This document shows positions 1 through 6,921 of a stretch of DNA of 8,541 nt, one piece after another. How positions within the stretch are numbered: position 1 is the first letter of the stretch; each line of letters begins with the position of its first letter. Under the pieces are notes generated by a model. The model did no database searches and was not told where the DNA came from. It saw only the letters and a list, made by a program, of their open reading frames with translations. Both the position numbers and the translations under genes were made by a program. The DNA comes from Flavobacteriales bacterium (lineage in GTDB: Bacteria; Bacteroidota; Bacteroidia; Flavobacteriales; BACL11), in NCBI GenBank assembly GCA_012960835.1, contig DUAL01000309.1, positions 1-8,541 on the forward strand, in the 5' to 3' direction.

Positions 1-1104
1 AATAGAACGCAAACCCCTTGCTCCCAATTTATATTCTATTGCTTTATCCACAATCAACTCAAGAACTTTATCGTCAAAGGATAATTTAATTCCATCCATT
101 TCAAACAACTTTTGGTATTGTTTGATAATGGCATTTTTTGGCTCGGTAAGTATCGCTCTTAGCACTTTTTTATCTAATGGCTTTAAATAGGTTAAGATTG
201 GCATTCTTCCAATAAGTTCTGGAATAAGTCCGAAACTTTTCAAATCTTGTGGGGCAACATATTGTAGTATGTCTTTTTTATCAATACTCTCATCAGAAGA
301 TTTTTTATAGCCAATGGATTGGGTATTTAATCTACTACCAATTTTACGATCAATCCCATCAAAAGCTCCTCCACAAATAAATAAAATATTGACAGTATCC
401 ACCGCAATCATTTTTTGTTCAGGGTGCTTTCTTCCTCCTTGTGGTGGTACATTCACAATAGATCCTTCCAGTAATTTTAACATGGCTTGTTGCACCCCTT
501 CTCCACTCACATCTCTCGTAATGGAAGGGTTATCGCTTTTGCGAGCGATTTTATCAATCTCATCAATAAAAACAATCCCTCTTTCAGTAGCTTTTACATC
601 ATAATCCGCTACTTGCAAAAGCCGAGAAAGTATACTTTCTACATCTTCACCAACATAACCAGCTTCAGTAAGCACAGTAGCATCCGCAATACAAAAAGGA
701 ACATTTAGCATCTTGGCAATGGTGCGAGCCAAAAGCGTTTTTCCAGTTCCTGTCTCGCCCACCATTATAATATTTGATTTTTCAATTTCTACCTCCTCAT
801 CCTTCTTTTTTGGTTGCATCAATCTTTTGTAATGATTATACACGGCAACTGCCAATACTTTTTTGGCAGCATTTTGCCCAATCACATGTTTGTCCAAATG
901 ATTTTTTATCTCTTTTGGCTTTAATAATTTGAAATGTTCGGAAAGTTCTGAGGAATCTTTTCCTGCTTTTTCAGCTTCAACAATGCCTATGGCTTGGTCG
1001 ATACAAGAATCACAAATGTGGGCATTTATTCCAGCAATAAGCACATTAGTATCCTGCTTATCCTTTCCGCAAAAAGAACATTTTATGATTTCTTTATCGG
1101 GCAT
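1..1104 (-). CDS. clpX: ATP-dependent Clp protease ATP-binding subunit ClpX (3'-truncated by window edge)
   Basis: ClpX is the cytoplasmic AAA+ unfoldase that recognises tagged or native substrates and threads them into the ClpP chamber. The frame is open from the ATG at 1104 to the left edge (368 residues); about 40-50 C-terminal residues of a usual 410-425 are missing. Visible motifs in order: an N-terminal zinc-binding domain with C9-x2-C12 and C31-x2-C34; Walker A GETGTGKT at 116-123; pore loop GYVG at 149-152; Walker B FIDEID with D181/E182; the RKH loop at 225-227; an IGY tripeptide at 264-266 where E. coli has the ClpP-binding IGF; the box VII arginine R300 in LIGRMP; and sensor 2 GARGLRS with R366 right at the edge. 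It is the last gene seen of tig-clpP-clpX, starting one base after the clpP stop codon, so it is almost surely co-transcribed and translationally coupled. No Shine-Dalgarno is visible. HslU is excluded by the zinc domain and ClpP linkage. Confidence 0.97.
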   Translation of the reverse strand, partial: MPDKEIIKCSFCGKDKQDTNVLIAGINAHICDSCIDQAIGIVEAEKAGKDSSELSEHFKLLKPKEIKNHLDKHVIGQNAAKKVLAVAVYNHYKRLMQPKKKDEEVEIEKSNIIMVGETGTGKTLLARTIAKMLNVPFCIADATVLTEAGYVGEDVESILSRLLQVADYDVKATERGIVFIDEIDKIARKSDNPSITRDVSGEGVQQAMLKLLEGSIVNVPPQGGRKHPEQKMIAVDTVNILFICGGAFDGIDRKIGSRLNTQSIGYKKSSDESIDKKDILQYVAPQDLKSFGLIPELIGRMPILTYLKPLDKKVLRAILTEPKNAIIKQYQKLFEMDGIKLSFDDKVLELIVDKAIEYKLGARGLRSI

Positions 1105-1105
1105 T

Positions 1106-1780
1106 TTATTTGCTGCTGACTAAAACTTCATCAATCATTCCGTATTTAAGTGCCTCTTCAGAGGTCATCCAATAATCTCTATCGCTATCTTTCCAAACTT
1201 GCTTATAAGTTTGTCCTGAATGATTAGCAATGATTTCATAAAGTTCCTTTTTCAACTTTTGAATTTCCTTTGCAGTAATTTCTATATCAGACGCTTGTCC
1301 ACTTGCGCCACCCATTGGTTGATGAATCATCACCCTTGAATGTTTTAAGGCTGTTCGTTTTCCTTTGGCTCCAGCACATAAAATTACAGCACCCATAGAA
1401 GCAGCCATACCAGTACAAATAGTAGAAATATCACAATTAATATATTGCATAGTATCATAAATTCCAAGTCCAGCATATACACTCCCTCCTGGTGTATTTA
1501 GGTAAATCAAAATGTCTTTATCAGAGTCAAGTGAATCTAAATACAACAATTGTGCTTGAATAATATTAGCCACATAATCGTTAATTGGCACACCTAAAAA
1601 GATGATTCTGTCCATCATCAGCCGAGAAAATACATCCATTGTAGCAATATTTAATTGCCTTTCTTCAATAATAGTTGGTGAGATGTAATTACCATAGGCA
1701 GAGGTAAAATTATCTAATGAGATACTGCTAATGCCTCTGTGTTTTGTTGCGTACTTTTTAAAATCTTTTCCAAAATCCAT
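1106..1780 (-). CDS. clpP: ATP-dependent Clp protease proteolytic subunit ClpP
   Basis: ClpP is the serine peptidase that forms the double-heptamer chamber degrading proteins delivered by ClpX. The 224-residue product carries the full catalytic triad: S128 in GMAASMG, H153 in MIHQP, and D202 in the RDYWMT segment. Other family marks are the NTPGGSVYAGLGIYD stretch (95-109), which includes the oxyanion-hole glycines, and the handle region before the QTYKQV segment. Relative to E. coli ClpP (catalytic Ser111 in the precursor), the N-terminus is about 17 residues longer. It likely includes a processed propeptide; the conserved mature part appears to begin near SPTIIEERQ (34-42). The gene lies 6 nt after tig and 1 nt before clpX, the classic tig-clpP-clpX order. 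No Shine-Dalgarno precedes the ATG at 1780, which is normal for Bacteroidota. Assignment is firm; the exact propeptide cleavage site is not visible. Confidence 0.97.
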   Translation of the reverse strand: MDFGKDFKKYATKHRGISSISLDNFTSAYGNYISPTIIEERQLNIATMDVFSRLMMDRIIFLGVPINDYVANIIQAQLLYLDSLDSDKDILIYLNTPGGSVYAGLGIYDTMQYINCDISTICTGMAASMGAVILCAGAKGKRTALKHSRVMIHQPMGGASGQASDIEITAKEIQKLKKELYEIIANHSGQTYKQVWKDSDRDYWMTSEEALKYGMIDEVLVSSK

Positions 1781-1786
1781 AATATG

Positions 1787-3142
1787 TTATTTTTCTGATG
1801 CTAATTTAACAAAATCATCATAAGAAATATCTTTATCTACAAGTTTGAAATTAGCTTTATAAACAGTCAATGATTTTTGATCGTAAAGCTGGTCAATTAT
1901 CTTCTTTCTTTCTTCTTCTTTTTTTAGGATACTATCTGCAATTTCAGCAAGTTTTTCATCATCTAAAACTGGCTGTCCGTATTGCATCATTTGCCCAGAA
2001 ATAAGTGTTTTTGCATGCGATAGAATCTCTTCTTGTTTAATTTTAATATCAAAATTTTCATTGATTTTATTTTCAATTAGTTGCCATTTTAAGCTTTTAG
2101 AGTACATATCGTACTCACTTTCAATTTTCTCCAAGGTAATTGGCTCCTCAGAGGTTTGCACTAACCATCTTTTCAAAAATTCGTCTGGTATATCAAATTT
2201 AGTTTTTTCTAGAAGATGGAAAACTACATCATTTTTTAGCATTCTATCGCTTTCAGCCACAAAACTCATTTCTGCTTCTTCTTTTATTTTTGCTCGGAAT
2301 GCTTTAAGCGTTTTTACATTTCCATCTCCATAAACTTTATCGAAAAGTTCTTTGTCCAATTTGGCTGGAGTTAGGCGATTGATATTTTTTACTGTGAATT
2401 GAAATTCTTCCGAGCTTAAATTATGAATTGCTTCATGCTTTACATTTAGCATTGCGCCCAAATCAGAGTGATTAGTAAATGCTTTCATCACATTTATTTT
2501 AAGAATATCTCCTGATTTTACACTAACAAATTGCTTCTTGATGTTTTTGTCAGCAATAAAATCCATGGAAACGGTTGCCTCATTTTTTATACCCTTTTCC
2601 ATAATATTTCCATCTACATCTAGCTGCTCAATATTACAAAAAACCAAGTCACCTTCTTCCGATATTTCATTACTGCCCATTTTGCCATATCGCTTTGCAA
2701 TATCATTACAATATTGGTTCAACAATTTTTCATCAGCCTTTATATTGTAATAATTCAGTTTGTCTTTTTTAGTGATTTTTACATTAAAATCAGGAGCTAA
2801 ACCTATTTCAAATTCAAAATTAAACTCATTATCTTTCTCCCAATCAATTGCTTTTTCACTTTTCTTTGGCATTGGGCTTCCTAATACTTTTACTTTATTG
2901 TCCGTAATGTGTTTGTACATTTCATCTTGCAAAATTTTATTTACTTCTTCCACAGTTACAGCCGTTTTGTATTTTTTATTAATGATGGACATTGGCGTTT
3001 TGCCTTTTCTGAATCCGGGCATTACAGCCGTCTTTCGATAATCTTTCAGAATTTTATCTACATTTTCTCTGTAATCTTTTTCCACTACCTCCACTTTTAG
3101 AGTAGCTATTAGGTCTTTGGTTTTACTTTGTGTAACTTTCAT
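1787..3142 (-). CDS. tig: trigger factor, ribosome-associated chaperone
   Basis: Trigger factor binds near the ribosome exit tunnel and shields nascent chains. The product has 451 residues, slightly longer than E. coli TF (432). The N-terminal ribosome-binding domain (about 1-115) has the signature GFRKGKTP at 43-50, at the same positions as the E. coli GFRK signature, so ribosome docking through L23 should be kept. The middle domain (about 163-257, starting at EEGDLVFCNIE) sits where the FKBP-type PPIase lies. However, it lacks the IPGFE and YHAENLKGK-type active-site elements and has IKKQFVSVKSGDIL instead, so prolyl isomerase activity is doubtful. The rest (about 260-451) is the helical, Lys/Glu-rich chaperone domain. 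It is the first gene of the tig-clpP-clpX operon; the ATG at 3142 follows a plausible TATTTTTG promoter element by about 26 nt. Confidence 0.94.
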   Translation of the reverse strand: MKVTQSKTKDLIATLKVEVVEKDYRENVDKILKDYRKTAVMPGFRKGKTPMSIINKKYKTAVTVEEVNKILQDEMYKHITDNKVKVLGSPMPKKSEKAIDWEKDNEFNFEFEIGLAPDFNVKITKKDKLNYYNIKADEKLLNQYCNDIAKRYGKMGSNEISEEGDLVFCNIEQLDVDGNIMEKGIKNEATVSMDFIADKNIKKQFVSVKSGDILKINVMKAFTNHSDLGAMLNVKHEAIHNLSSEEFQFTVKNINRLTPAKLDKELFDKVYGDGNVKTLKAFRAKIKEEAEMSFVAESDRMLKNDVVFHLLEKTKFDIPDEFLKRWLVQTSEEPITLEKIESEYDMYSKSLKWQLIENKINENFDIKIKQEEILSHAKTLISGQMMQYGQPVLDDEKLAEIADSILKKEEERKKIIDQLYDQKSLTVYKANFKLVDKDISYDDFVKLASEK

Positions 3143-3168
3143 AAAGTTAATAATTTTAAAAAGGCTTG

Positions 3169-3204
3169 CAAAAATACATATTTTATCTGATTGATAAAAT
3201 CAAA
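3169..3204 (-). promoter_or_regulatory. putative Bacteroidota-type promoter of tig-clpP-clpX
   Basis: On the minus strand, TATTTTTG (3176 down to 3169) fits the Bacteroidota -7 consensus TAnnTTTG exactly. A TTTG (3204 to 3201) lies 24 nt further upstream and could be the -33 element, although this spacing is somewhat longer than the usual 17-23. Transcription would begin near 3162, giving a leader of about 20 nt before the tig ATG. The match is sequence-only; in AT-rich DNA such motifs arise by chance, but the position directly ahead of an operon supports it. Confidence 0.5.
3180..3200. repeat. perfect 8-bp inverted repeat in the tig promoter spacer
   Basis: ATTTTATC (3180-3187) and GATAAAAT (3193-3200) are perfect inverted copies separated by TGATT. 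The repeat lies almost exactly between the candidate -33 and -7 elements of the tig promoter, where an operator would act. Only one pair in each arm is G-C, so it would make a weak RNA stem and a poor intrinsic terminator for paaE. Function is unknown; a chance origin in this AT-rich gap is possible. Confidence 0.45.
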
Positions 3205-3305
3205 ATTAAAAAGAAAAAAATAGAACTTTTTACAGGATAAAATCTGATCTACGTAGGGAAAGAAAATTTAAAAGTAATTTTATATAGATTCTTGAAAACA
3301 CAAAT

Positions 3306-4355
3306 TTACATCTCATCATAATCAACAACAATATTTTCAGTAATAGGGTGCGATTGGCAAGTTAAAATATATCCTTGCGCTACTTCATCATCCGATAATG
3401 AAAAATTCTTATCCATAATTGCTTTGCCCTCCATTACTTTTGCTTTGCAAGTACAACATACTGCCCCTTTGCAGGAAAAAGGAACATCAGCACCAGCATC
3501 CATTGCAGCATCTAAAATACTTTGTCCGTTTGATGAAAGTTGAAACTCAAAATCATCCCCATCAATACTTACCAAAACATTGGCAGTGATGTCTTTTATT
3601 TGCTTTGTTGTTTCTTCCTCTTTTTTGGTAGTGGTAAATCGCTCAAAATGAATGTTGTTTTGCGCAACTTGATTTAATAATAACAACTCATTAGTTTGGT
3701 CAATCAAATCGCCAGGACCGCAAAGAAAATAAGCATCTGCTGATTTCAAATCTGGAAAAGTATGGAGTAATTGTTGAATATTATTTTTATCTAATCTTCC
3801 GTTAATTGTATTTACCATTTTCTCTTGTGAAAAAGCCCAATGGATTTTAAATCTATCTGGATTTACCTCTTGAAATGCTTTTAGTTCTTCAGCAAACATG
3901 CTTGAGTCCATAGTTTTATTACCATAAATAAGTGTAAAATTAGAATTGTTATTATTTAGCAAAATCGTTTTTATCATGGAAAAGATAGGCGTAATTCCGC
4001 TACCGGCACAAATACCAACAATGTGAGTTTTCTTAGTACTGTCCAATACGAAATTTCCTGTTGGCGGCATAACTTCTAAATTATCTCCCTCTTTTAACTC
4101 ATTGCATAAAAAAGAGGACATTTTCCCAGTTTCCACTTTTTTTACGCCAACACTAATGCCTTCCTCAATACTGCTACAAATAGAATAAGCACGCCTAACC
4201 TGTTCACCACCAATTTGATGTTTTATAGTAATATATTGACCAGCTTTAAAGTTGAATTTTGATTCTAAGTCGGCTGGAATCTCAAATTTTAATTCGACAG
4301 CATTAGCAGTTAATGCACGGATTTTACTAACTTTAAGAGGGTAAAATGAATTCAT
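3306..4355 (-). CDS. paaE: phenylacetyl-CoA epoxidase reductase subunit PaaE
   Basis: PaaE moves electrons from NAD(P)H through FAD and a [2Fe-2S] cluster to the PaaABC oxygenase that epoxidises phenylacetyl-CoA. The 349-residue product has the expected three modules. The first is an FAD-binding barrel with RAYS at 55-58 (in RRAYSICS). The second is a nucleotide-binding domain with CAGSGITP at 116-123, LIYGNKT at 142-148 and FLCGPGDLI at 210-218. The third is a C-terminal plant-type ferredoxin domain with C295-x4-C300-x2-C303-x29-C333, all four cluster ligands present. The ending (SHPITENIVVDYDEM) resembles E. coli PaaE. Other ferredoxin-reductase fusions, such as HmpA/Hcr-like or benzoate reductases, share this architecture, but the adjacent paaABCD and overall similarity decide for PaaE. 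It is transcribed away from paaA instead of following paaD as in E. coli; its stop is 163 nt from the tig start on the same strand, so read-through into tig is possible. Confidence 0.95.
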   Translation of the reverse strand: MNSFYPLKVSKIRALTANAVELKFEIPADLESKFNFKAGQYITIKHQIGGEQVRRAYSICSSIEEGISVGVKKVETGKMSSFLCNELKEGDNLEVMPPTGNFVLDSTKKTHIVGICAGSGITPIFSMIKTILLNNNNSNFTLIYGNKTMDSSMFAEELKAFQEVNPDRFKIHWAFSQEKMVNTINGRLDKNNIQQLLHTFPDLKSADAYFLCGPGDLIDQTNELLLLNQVAQNNIHFERFTTTKKEEETTKQIKDITANVLVSIDGDDFEFQLSSNGQSILDAAMDAGADVPFSCKGAVCCTCKAKVMEGKAIMDKNFSLSDDEVAQGYILTCQSHPITENIVVDYDEM

Positions 4356-4373
4356 TAATTAAAAAAATTTTCG

Positions 4374-4401
4374 CAAAAATATAATTTTAAGGATTAACAA
4401 A
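4374..4401 (-). promoter_or_regulatory. putative promoter of paaE (divergent from paaA)
   Basis: On the minus strand, TATTTTTG (4381 to 4374) matches TAnnTTTG exactly, and a TTTG (4401 to 4398) sits 16 nt upstream, close to a -33 position but slightly short in spacing. The start of transcription would fall near 4367, leaving a leader of only about 12 nt before the paaE ATG at 4355. The same eight bases occur in the tig promoter candidate. Confidence 0.5.
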
Positions 4402-4444
4402 GGGAGTTTAGAAAAAATATCAATGCTATAACACATATTTTGAA

Positions 4445-4452
4445 TAAATTTG
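4445..4452 (+). promoter_or_regulatory. putative -7 element of the paaABCD(GH) promoter
   Basis: TAAATTTG fits the Bacteroidota -7 consensus TAnnTTTG and is followed after 20 nt by the ATG at 4473. No clear TTG/TTTG is seen 17-23 nt upstream, so the -33 half is weak or absent. A site here implies that translation begins at 4473 and not at the upstream TTG (4440), whose codons would overlap the promoter. Confidence 0.45.
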
Positions 4453-4472
4453 CAACAATTATTTACAAAAAT

Positions 4473-5396
4473 ATGAACGACAAATTATTTCAAGAACGCA
4501 TTGATGCCGAAAAGAAAATCGAACCAAAAGATTGGATGCCGGAAGATTACCGCAAGCATTTAATCCGCCAGATTTCTCAGCATGCACATTCAGAGGTAAT
4601 TGGCATGCAACCAGAAGGAAATTGGATATCTAGAGCTCCATCACTTAGGGCAAAAATGATATTATTGGCCAAAGTACAAGATGAAGCTGGGCATGGTTTA
4701 TACCTCTATTCAGCTTGTGAAACTTTAGGCATTAGCAGAGAAGAATTAGTAAAACAATTACATGATGGAAAAGCAAAATATTCTTCCATTTTTAATTATC
4801 CAACATTAAGTTGGGCTGATATGGGAGCAATTGGTTGGCTAGTGGATGGAGCTGCCATTGTAAATCAAGTTTCTCTGCAAAGAACTTCTTACGGACCTTA
4901 TGCTAGAGGAATGGTAAAAATCTGTAAAGAAGAGAGTTTTCATCAGAGACAAGGTTATGAAATAATGGCTGAAATGGCAAAAGGAACTCCTGAACAAAAA
5001 GCCATGGCACAAGATGCTCTGAACCGTTTTTGGTGGCCTTCTATTATGATGTTCGGTCCACAAGATTCTGATTCCCCAAGAACAGGAAATGCTATGAAAT
5101 GGAAAATTAAGCGACAGTTTAATGACGAATTAAGGCAAAATTTTATTGACCAAACTGTAGGACAAGCTGAAGTTATAGAACTTATAATTCCAGATAAAGA
5201 TTTAAAATGGAATCAGCAGAGAGAACATTATGACTTTGGTGAAATGGATTGGGTTGAATTCTGGAGTGTAGTAAACGGAAATGGCCCTTGCAACAAACAA
5301 AGACTGGATCATCATAAAAAAGCACATGATGAAGGAGAATGGGTGCGTAATGCTGCTAAAGCATACGCTAAAAAACAAGAATTAGTAGCAAATTAA
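4473..5396 (+). CDS. paaA: phenylacetyl-CoA 1,2-epoxidase catalytic subunit PaaA
   Basis: PaaA is the diiron, ferritin-like subunit of the bacterial multicomponent monooxygenase that inserts one oxygen from O2 into the ring of phenylacetyl-CoA. From the ATG at 4473 the protein has 307 residues, close to the E. coli length. Carboxylate and histidine ligands expected for the diiron site are visible: E41 (in HSEVIG), E71-x2-H74 (in DEAGHG) and E154-x2-H157 (in EESFHQ). These sit one residue or so from the E. coli positions. The stretches MVKICKEESFHQRQGYE and FNDELRQNFIDQTVGQAE are typical of the family. An in-frame TTG at 4440 would add 11 residues, but it overlaps a likely -7 promoter element and lacks a Shine-Dalgarno, so I chose the ATG. 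First gene of the plus-strand operon, 11 nt before paaB. Confidence 0.97.
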   Translation: MNDKLFQERIDAEKKIEPKDWMPEDYRKHLIRQISQHAHSEVIGMQPEGNWISRAPSLRAKMILLAKVQDEAGHGLYLYSACETLGISREELVKQLHDGKAKYSSIFNYPTLSWADMGAIGWLVDGAAIVNQVSLQRTSYGPYARGMVKICKEESFHQRQGYEIMAEMAKGTPEQKAMAQDALNRFWWPSIMMFGPQDSDSPRTGNAMKWKIKRQFNDELRQNFIDQTVGQAEVIELIIPDKDLKWNQQREHYDFGEMDWVEFWSVVNGNGPCNKQRLDHHKKAHDEGEWVRNAAKAYAKKQELVAN

Positions 5397-5407
5397 ATTA
5401 TAGAATT

Positions 5408-5692
5408 ATGGCTGAAAACGCAACAGTTTGGGAAGTATTTATTCAGAGTAAAAATGGCTTAGCCCACAAACATGCCGGAAATGTTCATGCTAGTGATAAA
5501 GTAATGGCATTGGAAAATGCAAGAGAACTATACACCAGAAGAAATGAAGGAAGTTGTATTTGGGTGGTAAAAGCAACTGATATTGTTTCCTCAGAATCGG
5601 AAGATAGTGAGGCATTTTTTGATCCATCAAACGATAAAATGTATCGTCATCCTACTTTTTATACCATGCCTGAAGGTTCAAAACATATATAA
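5408..5692 (+). CDS. paaB: phenylacetyl-CoA epoxidase subunit PaaB
   Basis: PaaB is a small structural subunit of the phenylacetyl-CoA epoxidase; it bridges PaaAC units and is needed for activity but has no metal site of its own. The 94-residue product matches the family length (95 in E. coli) and carries its most conserved segments: WEVFIQSKNGLAHKHAGNVHA (12-32, with E13, H25 and H31), MALENARELYTRRNEG (39-54), IWVVKATDIV, and the C-terminal RHPTFYTMPEG (about 81-91). It starts 11 nt after paaA and ends 2 nt before paaC, so it is in the same transcript. No Shine-Dalgarno precedes the ATG. Confidence 0.97.
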   Translation: MAENATVWEVFIQSKNGLAHKHAGNVHASDKVMALENARELYTRRNEGSCIWVVKATDIVSSESEDSEAFFDPSNDKMYRHPTFYTMPEGSKHI

Positions 5693-5694
5693 AA

Positions 5695-6441
5695 ATGAGT
5701 AATTTATTTACCTATACTTTACGAATTGCCGATAGTTCCTTAATTTTAGGACAAAGAATGGCTCAGTGGTGCGCTAAAGGGCCAACCTTGGAAGAAGACA
5801 TTGCGCTTTCTAACATTTCATTAGACATGTTCGGGCAAGCCAATGGATTTTATGAATATGCTGCCCAATTAGATGGCACAAAATCGGCAGATGATTTGGC
5901 TTTTCTCAGGAATGAAAGAGAGTTTTTTAACCATCAAATGGTGGAAATAGAAAATGGACATTTTGGACATACCATCACCCGTAATTATCTGCATGATGCT
6001 TTCAACCTTTTGTTCTATACCAAACTTTCTGAAAGCAAAGATGAAACACTATCAGCATTGGCTACAAAATCCTTAAAAGAAGTGAAATATCATTTACGTC
6101 ATTCTACAAATTGGCTTATTCGATTGGGTGATGGAACAGAGGAATCTAACAAAAAAGTGCAAGAATCATTAGAACAAATTTGGCAATTTACTGCTGAACT
6201 TTTTGAGATGGATGAAATCGATACTGAACTTGTAAATGCTGGAATTGGAGTGGATAATGCTGCACTGAAACTTGAGTGGGATGAGATTGTAAACACTACC
6301 CTTAAAAAAGCAAAACTCAGCCGCCCAAAAGATGTATATATGGCAACTGGCGGTAAAAAGGGAATGCACACAGAATATCTTGGTTTTCTACTAGCGGAAA
6401 TGCAATATTTACAAAGAGCATATCCTGATGCAAAATGGTAA
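5695..6441 (+). CDS. paaC: phenylacetyl-CoA epoxidase structural subunit PaaC
   Basis: PaaC is the second ferritin-like subunit, homologous to PaaA but with a degenerate metal site; it pairs with PaaA and stabilises the catalytic complex. The product has 248 residues, the same length as E. coli PaaC. Conserved stretches include YTLRIADSSLILGQR (7-21), ALSNISLDMFGQA (37-49), FLRNEREF (70-77), KEVKYHLRHSTNWLIRLGDGTEES (128-151 region), WQFTAELFEMDEID, TGGKKGMHTEYLG (218-230) and LLAEMQYLQR (232-241). The start lies 2 nt after the paaB stop codon without a visible Shine-Dalgarno. The last 14 nt overlap the start of paaD in another frame, which suggests coupled translation. Confidence 0.96.
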   Translation: MSNLFTYTLRIADSSLILGQRMAQWCAKGPTLEEDIALSNISLDMFGQANGFYEYAAQLDGTKSADDLAFLRNEREFFNHQMVEIENGHFGHTITRNYLHDAFNLLFYTKLSESKDETLSALATKSLKEVKYHLRHSTNWLIRLGDGTEESNKKVQESLEQIWQFTAELFEMDEIDTELVNAGIGVDNAALKLEWDEIVNTTLKKAKLSRPKDVYMATGGKKGMHTEYLGFLLAEMQYLQRAYPDAKW

Positions 6442-6880
6442 AATAAATAAAATATGGGAACTACTAAATATCGTTCCTGACCCTGAAATTCCTGTAATTT
6501 CAGTAGTGGAATTAGGCGTTATTCGTGATGTCACTTTCAGTAATAATAACTATATCATTTCCATTACTCCTACCTATTCGGGCTGTCCTGCTGTAAAAGC
6601 TTTTCAGGATGACATTAAAACTTGCCTTAAGGAAAATGACATTAGTAATTTTGAATTAAAAATAGTCTATTCTCCTGCTTGGACTACCGATTGGATGACG
6701 GATGCAACCAAGGAAAAACTGAGGAAATACGGTATTGCCCCTCCATCAGATACTGTAATATGTCCTCAATGCAATTCTGAAAAAACTACTTTAATTAGTG
6801 ACTTTGGCGCAACTGCTTGCAAAGCACTTTACAAATGCTCTGATTGTTTGGAGCCCTTTGAATTTTTCAAGTGCATTTAA
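6428..6880 (+). CDS. paaD: PaaD, Fe-S maturation-type protein of the phenylacetyl-CoA epoxidase (MIP18/DUF59 domain plus zinc ribbon)
   Basis: PaaD (sometimes named PaaJ in older work) is required in vivo for phenylacetate ring epoxidation. Its MIP18/SufT-like domain suggests it assembles or repairs the Fe-S cluster of PaaE; this role is inferred from the family. The 150-residue product has the DUF59 core DPEIPVISVVELGVIRDV (18-35) and the TPTYSGCPA motif with C53 (47-55). A C-terminal Cys-rich tail carries C112-x2-C115, C131, C137-x2-C140 and C149, compatible with a zinc ribbon. The terminal FKCI is also seen in Proteobacterial PaaD. The ATG at 6428 overlaps the end of paaC by 14 nt; no other in-frame ATG occurs before the conserved core, so this start is well supported. 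Confidence 0.93.
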   Translation: MQNGKINKIWELLNIVPDPEIPVISVVELGVIRDVTFSNNNYIISITPTYSGCPAVKAFQDDIKTCLKENDISNFELKIVYSPAWTTDWMTDATKEKLRKYGIAPPSDTVICPQCNSEKTTLISDFGATACKALYKCSDCLEPFEFFKCI

Positions 6881-6921
6881 GATTTTATTTTTCGTATTTT
6901 AGCACATTAAATTTTTAAGAA

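Noticed and set aside
314..1123. Plus-strand open frames of 64-96 codons opposite clpX
   Set aside because: They run antisense to a ClpX frame with every AAA+ motif intact and have no support of their own.
2061..3100. Several plus-strand open frames of 63-93 codons opposite tig
   Set aside because: They are antisense shadows of an intact trigger factor gene, Ser/Phe/Ile-rich as expected from reading Lys/Glu-rich codons backwards, with no family resemblance.
3249..3256. Perfect 8-bp palindrome CTACGTAG between tig and paaE
   Set aside because: An 8-bp palindrome without a spacer or second copy is expected by chance in a gap of this length, and it is not placed near a promoter element.
3143..3305. 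Possible intrinsic terminator after paaE
   Set aside because: The only stem (3180-3200) is AT-only apart from one G-C pair and lies about 100 nt after the paaE stop; no GC-rich stem with a U-run is present on either strand.
4839..5063. Minus-strand open frame of 74 codons inside paaA
   Set aside because: It lies fully within the conserved paaA coding region and shows no recognisable domain or start signal.
6099..6371. Two overlapping minus-strand open frames inside paaC
   Set aside because: They are antisense to the well-conserved C-terminal half of PaaC; low-complexity Ser/Phe-rich products indicate shadows.
6895..6902. TATTTTAG in the paaD-paaG gap as an internal promoter
   Set aside because: It differs from TAnnTTTG at a key position and has no -33 element at suitable distance; the 41-nt gap is compatible with a single transcript.
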